Below, piece by piece: positions 41,465 to 51,560 of a stretch of 64,000 bases of DNA. This stretch comes from JAHEEL01 sp963785245 (GTDB lineage Bacteria; Actinomycetota; Acidimicrobiia; Spongiisociales; UBA5794): the NCBI GenBank assembly GCA_963785245.1, contig CAWAUO010000006.1, positions 1 to 64,000 on the forward strand, read 5' to 3'. The notes under the pieces were generated by a model that worked only from the letters and a program-made list of their open reading frames with translations, searched no databases and was not told the DNA's origin. The translations under genes and the position numbers were made by a program. Numbering within the stretch: the stretch's first letter is position 1; each line of letters starts with the position of its first letter.

Positions 41465-42838
41465 TCAGCTACCTGCCCCGATCAGGCGCGTCGCGGCCTT
41501 GTTGTGGGCGTCGATCAGCGGCGGCAGATCGACGCCCACCAATTCGCGGTTGTGAACGACGGCTCGTCCCTGGACGTAGCTCTCATCGACACCCGTGGGG
41601 GCCACGAACAACACCGCGGCGACCGGGTCGTGGAGCGCTCCCGCGTACTCGAGACGATCGAGCGAGATCGCGATGAAGTCGGCTGCCTTCCCAGGCTCGA
41701 GCGAGCCAACGTCGTCGCGTCCGAGGACCGCGGCGGATCCACGGGTCGCGATCCTCAGCGCTTCTCTGGCGGTGAGCAGTCGTCCCCCCTCGATTGATGG
41801 TGCGGCTGCGAGCCGGGCGAGGAGCATCGCCTGTCTGGCCTCTGCGATGAGGTGGCTTCCGTCGTTGCTCGCCGACCCGTCGACGCCGAGTCCCAGCCGG
41901 ACACCGGCAGCGAGGTAGCGTCGGACCGGGGCGATCCCTGAGGCGAGCCGCATGTTCGATGATGGGCAGTGGGCCACGCCGGTCTCGGACGTTGCGAGGC
42001 GCAAGATCTCATCATCGTTGATGTAGATCCCGTGGGCGTACCAGACGTCGTCACCGACCCAGCCGAGATCCTCCATGAGTTCGACCGGTCGCCGACCGAA
42101 CGTCTCGATGCAGAACTGTTCCTCGTCGTGGGTCTCGGCGACGTGGGTGTGGAGGTGCACGCCGTACTGGCGGGCCAGTTCTGCCGACGACCGCATGAGT
42201 TCCGGCGTGACCGAGAACGGCGAGCAGGGGGCCACCACGACGCGCACCATCGCTCCCGGATCGGGATCGTTGAAGGCTTCGATCACCCGCTGCGTATCGA
42301 GCAGGATCGTCTCCTCGTCCTCGACCACCGAATCGGGGGGCAGTCCTCCGTCGCTCTCCCCCAGACTCATCGACCCTCGCGCAGCGTGGAAACGGACACC
42401 CACGTTCGATGCGCCCTCGATCTGATCATCGAGCCGGGACCCATTCGGCCACAAGTACTGATGATCCGACGATGTCGTACACCCCGACAGGGCGAGTTCC
42501 GAGAGCGCCAACTCCGTCGAGATCCGTACATCCTTGGGCGTCATCCGCGCCCAGATCGGATAGAGCGTCCGAAGCCAGTCGAACAGGCCGGCGTCCTGGG
42601 CCCCCGGTACGGCACGCGTCAGCGTCTGATAGAAGTGGTGGTGGGTGTTGATGAGGCCGGGCAGGACGACATGGCCGCTCAGGTCGACCACCTCGTCCGC
42701 AATCTCAGGGAGGTCCGCAGTCGGCCCCACCTGCTGGATGAAGCCATCGACGGCGTACAGACCCCCATCGACGATCTCGGTACCACCGTCATCCATCGTG
42801 GCAAGAACCTGCGTGTGCCGAACGAGAAGAGTGCTCAT
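41465..42838 (-). CDS. 8-oxoguanine deaminase / SsnA-like amidohydrolase
   Basis: 457 residues from ATG 42838. Amidohydrolase-fold deaminase: metal His pair in NTHHHFYQTLTRAVP, HTHVAET near 210, a further His in YAHGIYI, and Asp in VDGSASNDGSH. Motifs RGSMSLGESDGGLPPD and APCSPFSVTPELM follow bacterial 8-oxoguanine deaminases, which give urate. In E. coli the homologous position before ygfM-xdhD is held by ssnA. It would feed urate or a related oxopurine into the pathway. It diverges from ygfM. Confidence 0.85.
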   Translation of the reverse strand: MSTLLVRHTQVLATMDDGGTEIVDGGLYAVDGFIQQVGPTADLPEIADEVVDLSGHVVLPGLINTHHHFYQTLTRAVPGAQDAGLFDWLRTLYPIWARMTPKDVRISTELALSELALSGCTTSSDHQYLWPNGSRLDDQIEGASNVGVRFHAARGSMSLGESDGGLPPDSVVEDEETILLDTQRVIEAFNDPDPGAMVRVVVAPCSPFSVTPELMRSSAELARQYGVHLHTHVAETHDEEQFCIETFGRRPVELMEDLGWVGDDVWYAHGIYINDDEILRLATSETGVAHCPSSNMRLASGIAPVRRYLAAGVRLGLGVDGSASNDGSHLIAEARQAMLLARLAAAPSIEGGRLLTAREALRIATRGSAAVLGRDDVGSLEPGKAADFIAISLDRLEYAGALHDPVAAVLFVAPTGVDESYVQGRAVVHNRELVGVDLPPLIDAHNKAATRLIGAGS

Positions 42839-42936
42839 CCCATGAATGTACCAACTCAATTCGGGTCGTCCGACGCTATCGGGGATCGACGCTCGCCAGT
42901 AGAGTGGAGAGACGGGCCGATGAAGGAGAGATGCAA

Positions 42937-43673
42937 ATGATCACGCAGTACCACCGACCGTTCACGCTCGATGATGCGGTTGCGATTCTTGCCCGCCCGG
43001 ATGCGATCGTCTTGGCCGGCGGAACCTCGATCAATGCCGATCCGGACCGCGCCCCCAAGACGGCTGTGGACGTCCAGGCGCTCGATCTTGCCGGCATCGA
43101 ACTCGAGGGCGGCATGGTCCGCATCGGGGCAACGAGCCGCCTGCAGGATCTGGTGGACTCCGCGCTCGTCCCGGTGGTGCTCACGGACCTCGCCCGACGC
43201 GAAGCTCCGAACACGATCCGCAACATGGCCACCCTCGGCGGGACCATCGGAGCGTCCGATCCCGAGAGCGAGTTGCTCGCCGGGCTGCTTGCGTTCGATA
43301 CCGCGTGACGCTCGCCCGTTCCGGCTCATCCACCGAGCACACGCTCGCAGACGTACTCGCCGACCGGAGCATCCTCAACGGAGCCATCATCACCGCCGTC
43401 ACCGTCCCGTCCGGGGGAGAAGCCGCCGCCGACCGGGTGTCCCGCACCCCCATGGACCGCCCGATCGTCGCAGCCGTCGCCCATCGAAGCGGTGACACGG
43501 TCCGCCTTGCCATGACCGGCGTCTCCGCGGGCCCGACGGTGGTCGACCCCGACAACGTGGCGGATCTCGATCCGCCCGCCGATTTCCGTGGCACCGCCGA
43601 CTACCGAAGAAACCTCGCCGAGGTACTCGCCCAGAGAGTTCTCGCTGACGTCACGGGAGGTGAAGCGTCATGA
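42937..43673 (+). CDS. ygfM: YgfM-like FAD-binding subunit (frameshift or split gene)
   Basis: ATG 42937 has AAGGAGAG upstream. First frame (to 43308) reads QYHRPFTLDDAVAI, LAGGTSINADPDR, RIGATSRLQDL, IRNMATLGGTIGASDPES; second frame (43305-43673) continues VTLARSGSSTEHTLADVL to the end. Joined length about 245, as for E. coli YgfM. The junction ACCGCGTGACG lacks one base relative to an uninterrupted DTAVTLA reading, but the overlap GTGA could also couple two separately translated halves. It is the electron-transfer partner of XdhD, the next gene. Confidence 0.78.
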
Positions 43674-46565
43674 CGATCACGCTCACCGTCAACGGAGCCA
43701 AGGTCGAACTCTCCTGCAAGCCACAGGACTCACTACGTGCCGTGCTGCGCGGGGCCGGGTACTACAGCGTGCGATTCGGCTCGGAGAGCGGAGAGACCGG
43801 AGCGGCGGCCGTGCTCGTAGACGGCGTCCTCATCTCCGCCGACCTGATGCTGGCAGCTCAGGCCGATGGCCACGAGATCGAGACCGTTGAGGGCATGAGC
43901 AGCCCCGGCAACCTCCACCCGATTCAGGAAGCATTCATCGAGACCGGCGCAATCCAGTCCGGGTACTCCACGCCGGCAATGATCCTCGCTGCAAAGGCCC
44001 TGATCGCCGCGAATCCGGACCCTACCGAAGACGACGTCAGGGATGCCTTCTCGGGCATCCTTGACCGCGAGACCGGCTATCTGCGTCCAGTCCACGCCGT
44101 CTTGCGGGCGGCCGCGGTGATCCGCGGGGACGATCCCGAGAGCGTTGACGTCGCCTTCCTCGATCCGCTCACGAGCGGCGCCGCGTCCGACCAGGATGTG
44201 ACCGCCCTGTCCACGATCGCTCCAAAGGTCGTTCCAAGCGTCGACGTGCCGGACACCCGTATCGTCGGCCACGCCGAGGTCAAGGTCGATGCCATCAAGC
44301 TGGTGAAGGGCAATCCTGCCTTCACCGACGACGTCGTTGCCTCCGGCACCCTCGTGGCGAAGGTGCTCTACAGCCCGCACACGAACGCACGGATCGTTGA
44401 CATCGACGACTCTGCTGCCGCGGCGCTCCCCGGCGTCCACGCCGTACTCCATCACGGGAACGTGGCGCGAGTGCGATATGCGTCGGGTGGCCAGAGCTAC
44501 CCCAACCCACTCCCCTACGACCAGGTCAGCTTCGACAATCGGGTCCGTTTCGTCGGCGATCGCGTCGCAGCCGTCGCAGCCGACACGGAAGAGATCGCGC
44601 TCGCAGCGATCGACCTGATCGACGTGACCTACGAGGTGCTCCCCGCAGTGTTCGACGAGAACGAGGCCATCCTCGACGGAGCGCCCGTGATTCACGACGA
44701 ACCGGATATGGAGGGGGCGCACGATGCCTCCCACAACTTGGTTCACCACATCCAGGCGGAGACCGGCGACGTCGCCGACGGCTTCGCCGCCGCTGCGCAT
44801 GTGTTCGAACAGACGTGCCGGGTCCACCAGGTGCAACAGACACCGATCGAACCCCATATCGCGGATCGCGGCGTGGGACAGCGACGAGCGCCTGGTGATC
44901 ACCTCATCGACCCAGGTCCCGTTCCATGTTCGCCGCATGGTCGCCCCGTTGCTCGGTCTGCCGGTCAAGCAGATCCGGATCATCAAGCCGCGAATCGGCG
45001 GCGGCTTCGGCGTGAAGCAGGAGATGCTCATCGAGGACATCGTGGGCCACCTCACGATCGCCACGGGCCGGCCGGTCCGTCTCGAACTCACCCGCGAGGA
45101 GGAGTTCATATCGAGCCGGACCCGCCATCCGCAGACGATCACGTTCAAGACCGGCGTCGACGCCGCGGGCAAGATCACGGCGCAGGACATGCACGTGGTG
45201 GCAAACACCGGGGCCTACGGAACCCATGGACTCACCGTGCAGATGGTGACGGGCCTGCGCGGTCTCAGCTCATACAACTCGCCGATCAAGCGATTCGACT
45301 GCAAGGTCGCGTACACCAACATCCCGGTACCGGGGGCCTATCGCGGGTACGGGGCGCCTCAGGCGCTGTACGCGCTCGAGACCCACATGGAGGACATCGC
45401 GGCTGAACTGGGGATGGATGCCATCGAGTTCCGTCGCCTCAACTGGGCCGTCGCCGGGGACCCCCTCGACATCGCCCCACAACTCGGCGAAGGCGACCAG
45501 GACGCAAGCGTGATGCCAATGATTACGTCGTGCGGCCTCGAGGAGGCGGTCGCTCAGGGAATCCGAGCCATCGACTGGGACCGTCGCAACGACCCGGCTT
45601 GGCGCGAGCCGGCCGATCGACCGAACATCAGGCGCGGTCTCGGCTTCGCCATGGCCATGCACGGCACGGCGATCCCTGGCCTCGACATGGGCGGCGCCAG
45701 CCTCAAGATCAACGATGACGGCTCATTCAATCTGCTCGTCGGCGCTACCGATCTCGGCACGGGCTCGGACACGATCCTTGCGCAGATCGCTGCGGAGGTT
45801 GTTGGCGTGGGGACCGACGACATCATCGTCTACTCGTCCGATACCGACATGACCCCGTTCGACGTTGGGGCCTACGCATCGAGCACCACCTACATCTCCG
45901 GCATGGCGACGAAGCGCGCTGCGGAGTTGGTGCGGGCCCAGATCATCGATCGGGCCGTGCTCATGCTTGGCGTCGACGCCGACTCGATCGATCTTCACGA
46001 CGGGAAGGCATGGTCGACCGATGGGCAGTCGGTGACGCTCGAGCAGATCGCGCTGTCGACGCTCCACCAGGAGGGCCAGCATCAGATCATGGCGGACGCG
46101 TCGTACGTCTCCCCCGAGTCACCTCCGCCCTACGCGGCTCAGTTCGCCGAGGTCGAGGTCGACATTGAGACCGGACAGGTCACGGTTGAGCGGCTCGTCA
46201 TGGCCGTCGACTGCGGTGTGCCGATCAACCCGCTCACCTCGGTCGGACAGGTCGAGGGCGGCCTGGTGCAAGCGCTCGGATACGGACACTGCGAGGAGAT
46301 GGCGTACGACGCGGACGGTCGCATGGTCAACGCGGCGTTCGGTCCGTACAAGATCTACCGGGCCGATGAGATGCCCGAGATCGAGGCGATCCTCGTGCAG
46401 ACCCTGGAGCCGAGCGGACCGTTCGGTGCCAAGGCGATTGCCGAGATCCCGAAGGACGCTGTCGCTCCCGCCATGCGAAACGCCATCGCCAACGCCACCG
46501 GAGTCCGCATCGCCAACATCCCGTTCACACCTGAGCGGGTGTGGCAGGCGCTCCAGGACGCGTGA
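43670..46565 (+). CDS. xdhD: XdhD-like molybdenum hydroxylase, fused Fe-S-like and Mo domains (frameshift)
   Basis: About 965 residues after joining two frames near 44863 (one extra G in GCGGATCGCG; reading goes from TPIEPHIA to IAAWDSDERL). The N-terminal 145 residues have the fold of a 2Fe-2S subunit but every cluster Cys is replaced: SESGETGAAAV, ISADL, QSGYSTPA, LDRETGY. The rest is a Mo-binding subunit with IGGGFGVKQ, PGAYRGYGAPQ, and the catalytic Glu in FGAKAIAEI. This matches E. coli XdhD, of the selenium-dependent molybdenum hydroxylase group. Predicted to hydroxylate a purine. Overlaps ygfM and xdhC by four-base overlaps. Confidence 0.85.
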
Positions 46566-47353
46566 GAACCGCCGACCACCGGGGGCTCCTCGCTGAGCTA
46601 TCGGCTGCGGTCGAGGCGGCCCGACCGGTCGTCGTCGCGACGATTGTCGCGACTGCCAAGTCGGTCCCGCGCCACGCCGGAGCGAAGATGCTGATCTACG
46701 CCGACGGCAGCACATCGGGAACGGTCGGCGGCGGCCAGGTCGAAGCCCTGATCCGGGTCGACGCCACCGCCGCGATCGAACAAGGTTCAACGCTGCTCAA
46801 GCACTACTCGCTGGAGGACCCGGAACGCGGCGACCCCGGAATCTGCGGCGGAACCATGACCGTCTCACTGGAGCCCTACATGCCACCACACACCATCTAC
46901 GTGATCGGTTGCGGCCACGTCGGCCGCGCCGTTGTCGATCTCGCTCACTGGCTCGGATACCGCACCGTTGCCACCGATGACCGTCCCGAGATGGCGTCGG
47001 AGGAGGCCATGCCGAATGCCGATGCCCGCCTCGTGGGATCCCTGGAGGAGGCGATCGCCGAAGAGCCGATCGGTGAACACACATCCGTTGTCGTTGTAAC
47101 GCGAAGCCACGACATGGACGTCGAGATCGTCCCGACGCTCCTCGTCACCCCGGCCCGGTACATCGGGGTCATGGGGAGCAAGCGCAGGTGGGCGGCAACA
47201 CGGGATCGCCTGATCGAACTCGGAGTTGACGCGACGGCCATCGACCGAATTCACGTGCCAATCGGCATCAGTATCGGCGCGGAGACCGTCGAGGAGATCG
47301 CAGTGTCGATCATGTCCGAGATCATCGAGGCGGCCGCCGCGGAGGAGCAGTGA
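46562..47353 (+). CDS. xdhC: XdhC/CoxI-family maturation protein
   Basis: 263 residues from GTG 46562, overlapping the xdhD stop (GTGA). N-terminal XdhC_CoxI domain (VVVATIVATAKSVPRHAGAKM, GGGQVEALI) and C-terminal Rossmann domain (IYVIGCGHVGRAVVDL, IGVMGSKRRWAATRDRL). XdhC binds the molybdenum cofactor and aids its sulfuration and insertion. It probably serves XdhD and perhaps the other hydroxylase here. Confidence 0.92.
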   Translation: MRTADHRGLLAELSAAVEAARPVVVATIVATAKSVPRHAGAKMLIYADGSTSGTVGGGQVEALIRVDATAAIEQGSTLLKHYSLEDPERGDPGICGGTMTVSLEPYMPPHTIYVIGCGHVGRAVVDLAHWLGYRTVATDDRPEMASEEAMPNADARLVGSLEEAIAEEPIGEHTSVVVVTRSHDMDVEIVPTLLVTPARYIGVMGSKRRWAATRDRLIELGVDATAIDRIHVPIGISIGAETVEEIAVSIMSEIIEAAAAEEQ

Positions 47354-48156
47354 TCGACCCGTCCAGCCATCTCGTCGTCGTCCGCGGCGGCGGCGACCTT
47401 GGATCGGGGGTCATCTGGCGGCTCGGCCGTGTCGGATTCCCGGTCGTGGTCCTCGAACTCGAGCGGCCGCTAACCGTCCGTCGCACCGTCGCCTACTCGT
47501 CGGCAATCACCAACGGCAGGATCACGATCGACGGAATCGAAGGCCGCCGCGTGGCCACGCCCGATGAGGCGGTCGCTACGGCCCGCGACGGTGCTGTGGC
47601 GGTATTTGCCGCCGATGATCTGCCGTCGTTCCCAACCGAGCCATCGATCATGATCGACGCCCGGCTTGCAAAGCAGAATCTCGACACCGCCATCGACCAG
47701 GCGCCATTCGTGGTAGGACTCGGCCCCGGCTTCTCGGCCGGAACCGACTGCGATGCCGTCATCGAGACCATGCGCGGGCACCGACTCGGACGGGTCATCT
47801 GGGACGGACCGGCTGCACCGAACACCGGTGTGCCAGGTGAGATCGGCGGGGCATCCGGCGACCGGTTGCTCCGGGCCGAGCACGACGGCATCCTCGATTG
47901 GGATGCAGCGTTCGGCGACGCCGTCGAACCCAACCAGGTACTCGGTCACATCGACCGCAATCCGATCACGGCGAGAATCGCAGGTACGGTCCGGGGCTTG
48001 CTCCTTCCCGGACCGGTCACGTCAGGTCTCAAGATCGGCGACGTGGATCCTCGGTTCGATCCAGCGGCGATCCACGAGATTTCCGACAAGGCCCTCTCCA
48101 TTGGCGGCGGGGTGCTCGAAGCGGTCCTCGTGTGGCTCGGACGCACTCAGCAATGA
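47350..48156 (+). CDS. yqeB: YqeB, selenium-dependent Mo-cofactor maturation protein
   Basis: 268 residues from GTG 47350 (GTGA overlap). An N-terminal Rossmann-like strand-turn-helix (VVVRGGGDLGSGVIWRL), GLGPGFSAGTDCDAVIETMRGHRLGR and IGGASGDRLLRA are features of YqeB. By comparative genomics YqeB and YqeC accompany SelD in genomes with selenium-dependent molybdenum hydroxylases. Its order after XdhC and before YqeC matches that set. Confidence 0.88.
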   Translation: MIDPSSHLVVVRGGGDLGSGVIWRLGRVGFPVVVLELERPLTVRRTVAYSSAITNGRITIDGIEGRRVATPDEAVATARDGAVAVFAADDLPSFPTEPSIMIDARLAKQNLDTAIDQAPFVVGLGPGFSAGTDCDAVIETMRGHRLGRVIWDGPAAPNTGVPGEIGGASGDRLLRAEHDGILDWDAAFGDAVEPNQVLGHIDRNPITARIAGTVRGLLLPGPVTSGLKIGDVDPRFDPAAIHEISDKALSIGGGVLEAVLVWLGRTQQ

Positions 48157-48869
48157 GCAACTCCCTTCGGTCACAACTCGATCTCGGCGAGCGCGAACTC
48201 GTCGCCATCGTGGGAGCTGGAGGCAAGTCCACAGTGCTGTTCACACTCGGCCGCGAACTCGCCGCTGACAGCCGAAAGGTGATCCTGACGACCACCACGA
48301 AGATGGCCCAGGATCAGGTCACCGATCCGGCATGCTGGTCCGTCGATCCCGGCAATGTCGATCGGGCGCTGGACCCTGGCGAGCCGCTCTTCGTCGCAGT
48401 CGGGACCGTGCCCGGCAAGATCACCGGCCCGTCAGCTGAAGAAGTGAACCGCCTTTTCGATGAGACGACGGCTGACGTTGTGGTGGTGGAAGCCGATGGT
48501 GCCCGGTCGATGTCAATCAAAGCCCCCGCCGACCACGAGCCGGTCATTCCGAGTCGATCGACACTGGTCGTTGTCGTCGTCGGCATCGATGCCGTCGGCT
48601 GTCCCCTCAGTGACGTGGCTCATCGCCCGGACCGCATCGAAGCCATCACCGGTCAGTCGGCGGATGCGATCGTCACCGTCGCCGATGTCGCCGCGATCCT
48701 CCTCCACCCGGAGGGCGGGCTGAAAGGGATCCCGGACACCGCACGCGTAGCCATCGCTATCACCAAGGTCACCCCCAAGACCCGACAAGCCGCAGCAGGC
48801 CTGAGAGCCATCCTCGCTGCCAATCCCCGCCTCGATCATGTCGTGGCGCTGCCGTTGGCCGCAAGCTGA
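48153..48869 (+). CDS. yqeC: YqeC, selenium-dependent hydroxylase accessory P-loop protein
   Basis: 238 residues from ATG 48153, overlapping yqeB by ATGA. P-loop VGAGGKSTVLFTLGREL at about 21, TTTTKM, and VVVEADGARSMSIKAP give a nucleotide-binding fold like YqeC. Its presence beside YqeB and XdhD strongly suggests a labile selenium ligand on the Mo centre. No selD is in the window. Confidence 0.88.
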   Translation: MSNSLRSQLDLGERELVAIVGAGGKSTVLFTLGRELAADSRKVILTTTTKMAQDQVTDPACWSVDPGNVDRALDPGEPLFVAVGTVPGKITGPSAEEVNRLFDETTADVVVVEADGARSMSIKAPADHEPVIPSRSTLVVVVVGIDAVGCPLSDVAHRPDRIEAITGQSADAIVTVADVAAILLHPEGGLKGIPDTARVAIAITKVTPKTRQAAAGLRAILAANPRLDHVVALPLAAS

Positions 48870-48999
48870 GCAGCCGGGCCTCGGTCCTCCTGGCGACCCA
48901 AGCTGGGCGAGAGGGAGCGGATGAGCGGACCCAATCCCGGCCATCCCCACGACGGTGAGAGCCCCGAGTAGGCTTGATGGATAGGAAGGAGACACCGTC

Positions 49000-49347
49000 G
49001 TGCCAACTGGCCGGGATCTCGTCAATCACATGAACGACCTCATGTCACGTGGGGACGTCGATGCGCTGTGCGATCTGTACAGCCCCGATGCGGAGATGGT
49101 TCTGTACTACCGGATCGCCTTGGGTAGGGACGAGATTCGCAGTCTCCTGGCGGCGTCGCTCTCCGCTCACGGAATCTACGAAGTGCTTTCGGTGGACCAG
49201 TTCCAGGACACCGGGGACATCGTGATGTGGGACGCAACCGTCGAGCGAGATTTGGGGATCCTAGAGGCGACCCACATCCTTGTTCTCGACGAAGACGGCT
49301 TGATCCACCGCCACATCCCTCGAATCCGCGGCTACTGGGGCATGTAG
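49000..49347 (+). CDS. SnoaL-like (NTF2-fold) protein
   Basis: 115 residues; GTG 49000 with AAGGAG at good distance. Pattern of a ketosteroid isomerase/SnoaL fold: GRDLVNHMNDLMSRGDVDAL, LYSPDAEMVLYY, GRDEIRSLLAASL, and late beta strands. Substrate unknown. It lies between yqeC and the convergent dihydropyrimidinase; the 130 bp before it contain no gene. Confidence 0.7.
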   Translation: MPTGRDLVNHMNDLMSRGDVDALCDLYSPDAEMVLYYRIALGRDEIRSLLAASLSAHGIYEVLSVDQFQDTGDIVMWDATVERDLGILEATHILVLDEDGLIHRHIPRIRGYWGM

Positions 49348-49407
49348 CCAGTCGTGTTGAGCGCCGATCGCGTCGGGAACTCGCTGTGCGCAGTTCGCGG
49401 CCGTCTC

Positions 49408-50805
49408 CTACGTCCCCTCAGGTAGCAGCGAGTTCGTCCCACGCGGCAGATACTCACCCCGGCCGGAGGCTCCAACGAACTCGCCTTCGTCGACGATGAC
49501 CTCGCCGCGCAACACGACCGTCTCAACCGCTCCGCCCATTTCGGCACCTTCGAACACCGAGTAGTCGAGGTTCATGTGGTGGGTTGCCGCGGACAGCACG
49601 TGCGATGCCGACGGGTTGTAGATGACGACGTCCGCATCCGATCCCGGTGCGATCGTTCCCTTCCGCGGATAGAGGCCCGAGATCCTGGCCGGTGTCGCCG
49701 CGGTGACTTCGATCCACCGGGTGAGCGGAATCCATCCCTCGAGCACGCCCTGGAACACGAGGTCCATTCGATGCTCGACGACACCCAGACCGTTGGGGAT
49801 CTTGCGGAAGTCACCCCGCCCGACTTCCTTCTGCGCCCACGTGAAGGGGCAGTGATCGGTCGCGACCGCGTCGACGCGGCCGGTCGAGATTCCAGACCAG
49901 AGCGCAGCCTGGTGTCCTTCGCCCCGGCGGCGGAGGGGCGGCGAGCACACGAACTTCGCACCCTCGAACCCCTCCGGCACGTCCTCTTGCGAGAGCCAGA
50001 GATACTGCGGGCAGGTCTCTGCGAAGACCGGCAGGCCACGGTCCCTCGCCACGACGGCCTCGGCGAATGCGTCCTGCGAGGAGATGTGCACGATCACCAG
50101 TGGGCAACCTGCGATCTCTGCGAGGGCGGCGACGCGATGGACCGCCTCTGATTCCATCGACGCCGGTCGCGTCAGCAGATGGCTGATCGGATCGGTGTCT
50201 CCGTTCGCTACGGCTTCGTCGCGCAGCAGGTCGATCGCGATCCCGTTCTCGGCGTGCATCATGATCGTGGCGCCGATCGACGCGGCGACCTGCATCGCCT
50301 CGAGAATCTGGCGATCGTCCGACAGGTTGACGCCCGGATAGGCGGTGAACAGCTTGAAGGTCGTCACGCCCTCATGCATCATCTCCGAGAACTCGGCGAG
50401 CGTCCCCTCGTGGACGTCCGTCACCATCATGTGGAACCCGTAGTCGACGAAGCAGTTGCCCTCGGCCCGTGCCTTCCATTCGGCGAGACCGTCCTTGAGC
50501 GTGCCGCCCCTGGTCTGACCGGCGTAGTCAACGATGGTCGTCGTCCCGCCAATCGCCGCTGCCCGGGTTCCTGTCTCGTAGGTGTCCGAGGACGCAGTTC
50601 CGGAGACCGGCAACTCCATATGGGTGTGCATGTCGACACCGCCGGGGATGACATACCTCCCGGTGGCGTCGATCACCCGGCCGAAGGCGTCTCCAGCGGA
50701 TCCCGGGGCGACCACTCCGACGACCCGTTCTCCCTCGATGATGACATCCGCTTCGGTCGCCGATGCCGCCGTCACGACCGTTCCGTTGCTGATCAGTGTG
50801 CGCAT
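49408..50805 (-). CDS. hydA: Dihydropyrimidinase / hydantoinase
   Basis: 465 residues from ATG 50805. Cyclic-amidohydrolase motifs: VIPGGVDMHTHMELP (metal His pair), the carbamylated Lys in TTFKLFTAYPG, HAENG, VIHVSS-like IVHISSQDAF, and DHCPF with the final metal Asp. It opens five- or six-membered cyclic ureides. In the E. coli cluster HyuA (YgeZ) holds this place, producing a carbamoyl amino acid for YgeW. It faces the yqeC side and ends the purine island. Confidence 0.92.
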   Translation of the reverse strand: MRTLISNGTVVTAASATEADVIIEGERVVGVVAPGSAGDAFGRVIDATGRYVIPGGVDMHTHMELPVSGTASSDTYETGTRAAAIGGTTTIVDYAGQTRGGTLKDGLAEWKARAEGNCFVDYGFHMMVTDVHEGTLAEFSEMMHEGVTTFKLFTAYPGVNLSDDRQILEAMQVAASIGATIMMHAENGIAIDLLRDEAVANGDTDPISHLLTRPASMESEAVHRVAALAEIAGCPLVIVHISSQDAFAEAVVARDRGLPVFAETCPQYLWLSQEDVPEGFEGAKFVCSPPLRRRGEGHQAALWSGISTGRVDAVATDHCPFTWAQKEVGRGDFRKIPNGLGVVEHRMDLVFQGVLEGWIPLTRWIEVTAATPARISGLYPRKGTIAPGSDADVVIYNPSASHVLSAATHHMNLDYSVFEGAEMGGAVETVVLRGEVIVDEGEFVGASGRGEYLPRGTNSLLPEGT

Positions 50806-50997
50806 GGTCCCATCATGGTCGATCCACGGACAGAGCACCGGTAGAGGTCGAAAGTCGCAACGGTGGCAGTCGGTGGAATCCGACGCAACGCCACGCGATC
50901 GCGGAGTCTTGCGACAGCAAGACGATCCAGAAACGCTCGAGACTCCGATTGGAGGCGAGAGCCCGGACTCGGATTGGCAGATCCCGACGGGACCCGG

Positions 50998-51309
50998 TCA
51001 GCCAGGCTTGGAAGACAGAACCACATCGAACTCGAGGAGGTCTGCGTGAGTCCCAACCGGTCGCCGCCCGCTCCTCGCGTGCCCCTCCGAGAAGTACGTC
51101 GACTTGACCCACGCGTCGAAGTCCTCGGGCGTCTCCCAGTGGGTCACAACGAACCAGCGAGCTTCGGCTTCGGAGGTCGGCCGCAGCAACTCGAACCCGA
51201 GGAAGCCGGTCTGATCGTCGACAGACCCAAGCCGGTTCCGGAACCGCTTCAGAAGTTCATCCCCGCCCTCGGGCGGCACCGTGATGGCGTTGATGCGAAC
51301 GACGGCCAT
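50998..51309 (-). CDS. Antibiotic biosynthesis monooxygenase-domain protein
   Basis: 103 residues from ATG 51309 with GGAGA upstream. Dimeric ferredoxin-like ABM fold: VVRINAITVPPEGGDELLKRF, DDQTGFLGFELLRP, WFVVTHWETPEDFDAWV. Members include small heme-degrading or quinol monooxygenases. The local context gives no further clue. Confidence 0.85.
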   Translation of the reverse strand: MAVVRINAITVPPEGGDELLKRFRNRLGSVDDQTGFLGFELLRPTSEAEARWFVVTHWETPEDFDAWVKSTYFSEGHARSGRRPVGTHADLLEFDVVLSSKPG

Positions 51310-51560
51310 GGCATGTCTCCTTGATCTGCGCGTGCCAAGAGATGATGCCAGACCCAAGATCCAATCCGATCGCCGGTCGCCAGTCCCGAAGGATTCCTCC
51401 CCCCTCAGGGAGAGGTGGCGGCGCCAATGCAGGCATGCATCGCCGATGGCGGAGGGGGTCTCTCGATCGGTGCAAGCGGCGAGTGGCCCATCCCGAGAAT
51501 TCCTGAGATTCCTCTTTCCTGGCAGCGGCTTCTGTCACACCGCTTTGATACGTTGCGGGT

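Noticed and set aside
43301..43312. Programmed frameshift in ygfM
   Set aside because: No slippery sequence or stimulatory element is visible; a missing base or a GTGA-coupled split explains it as well.
43733..45208. Open frame of 491 codons on the minus strand
   Set aside because: Antisense to xdhD, whose conserved Mo-binding motifs are on the plus strand.
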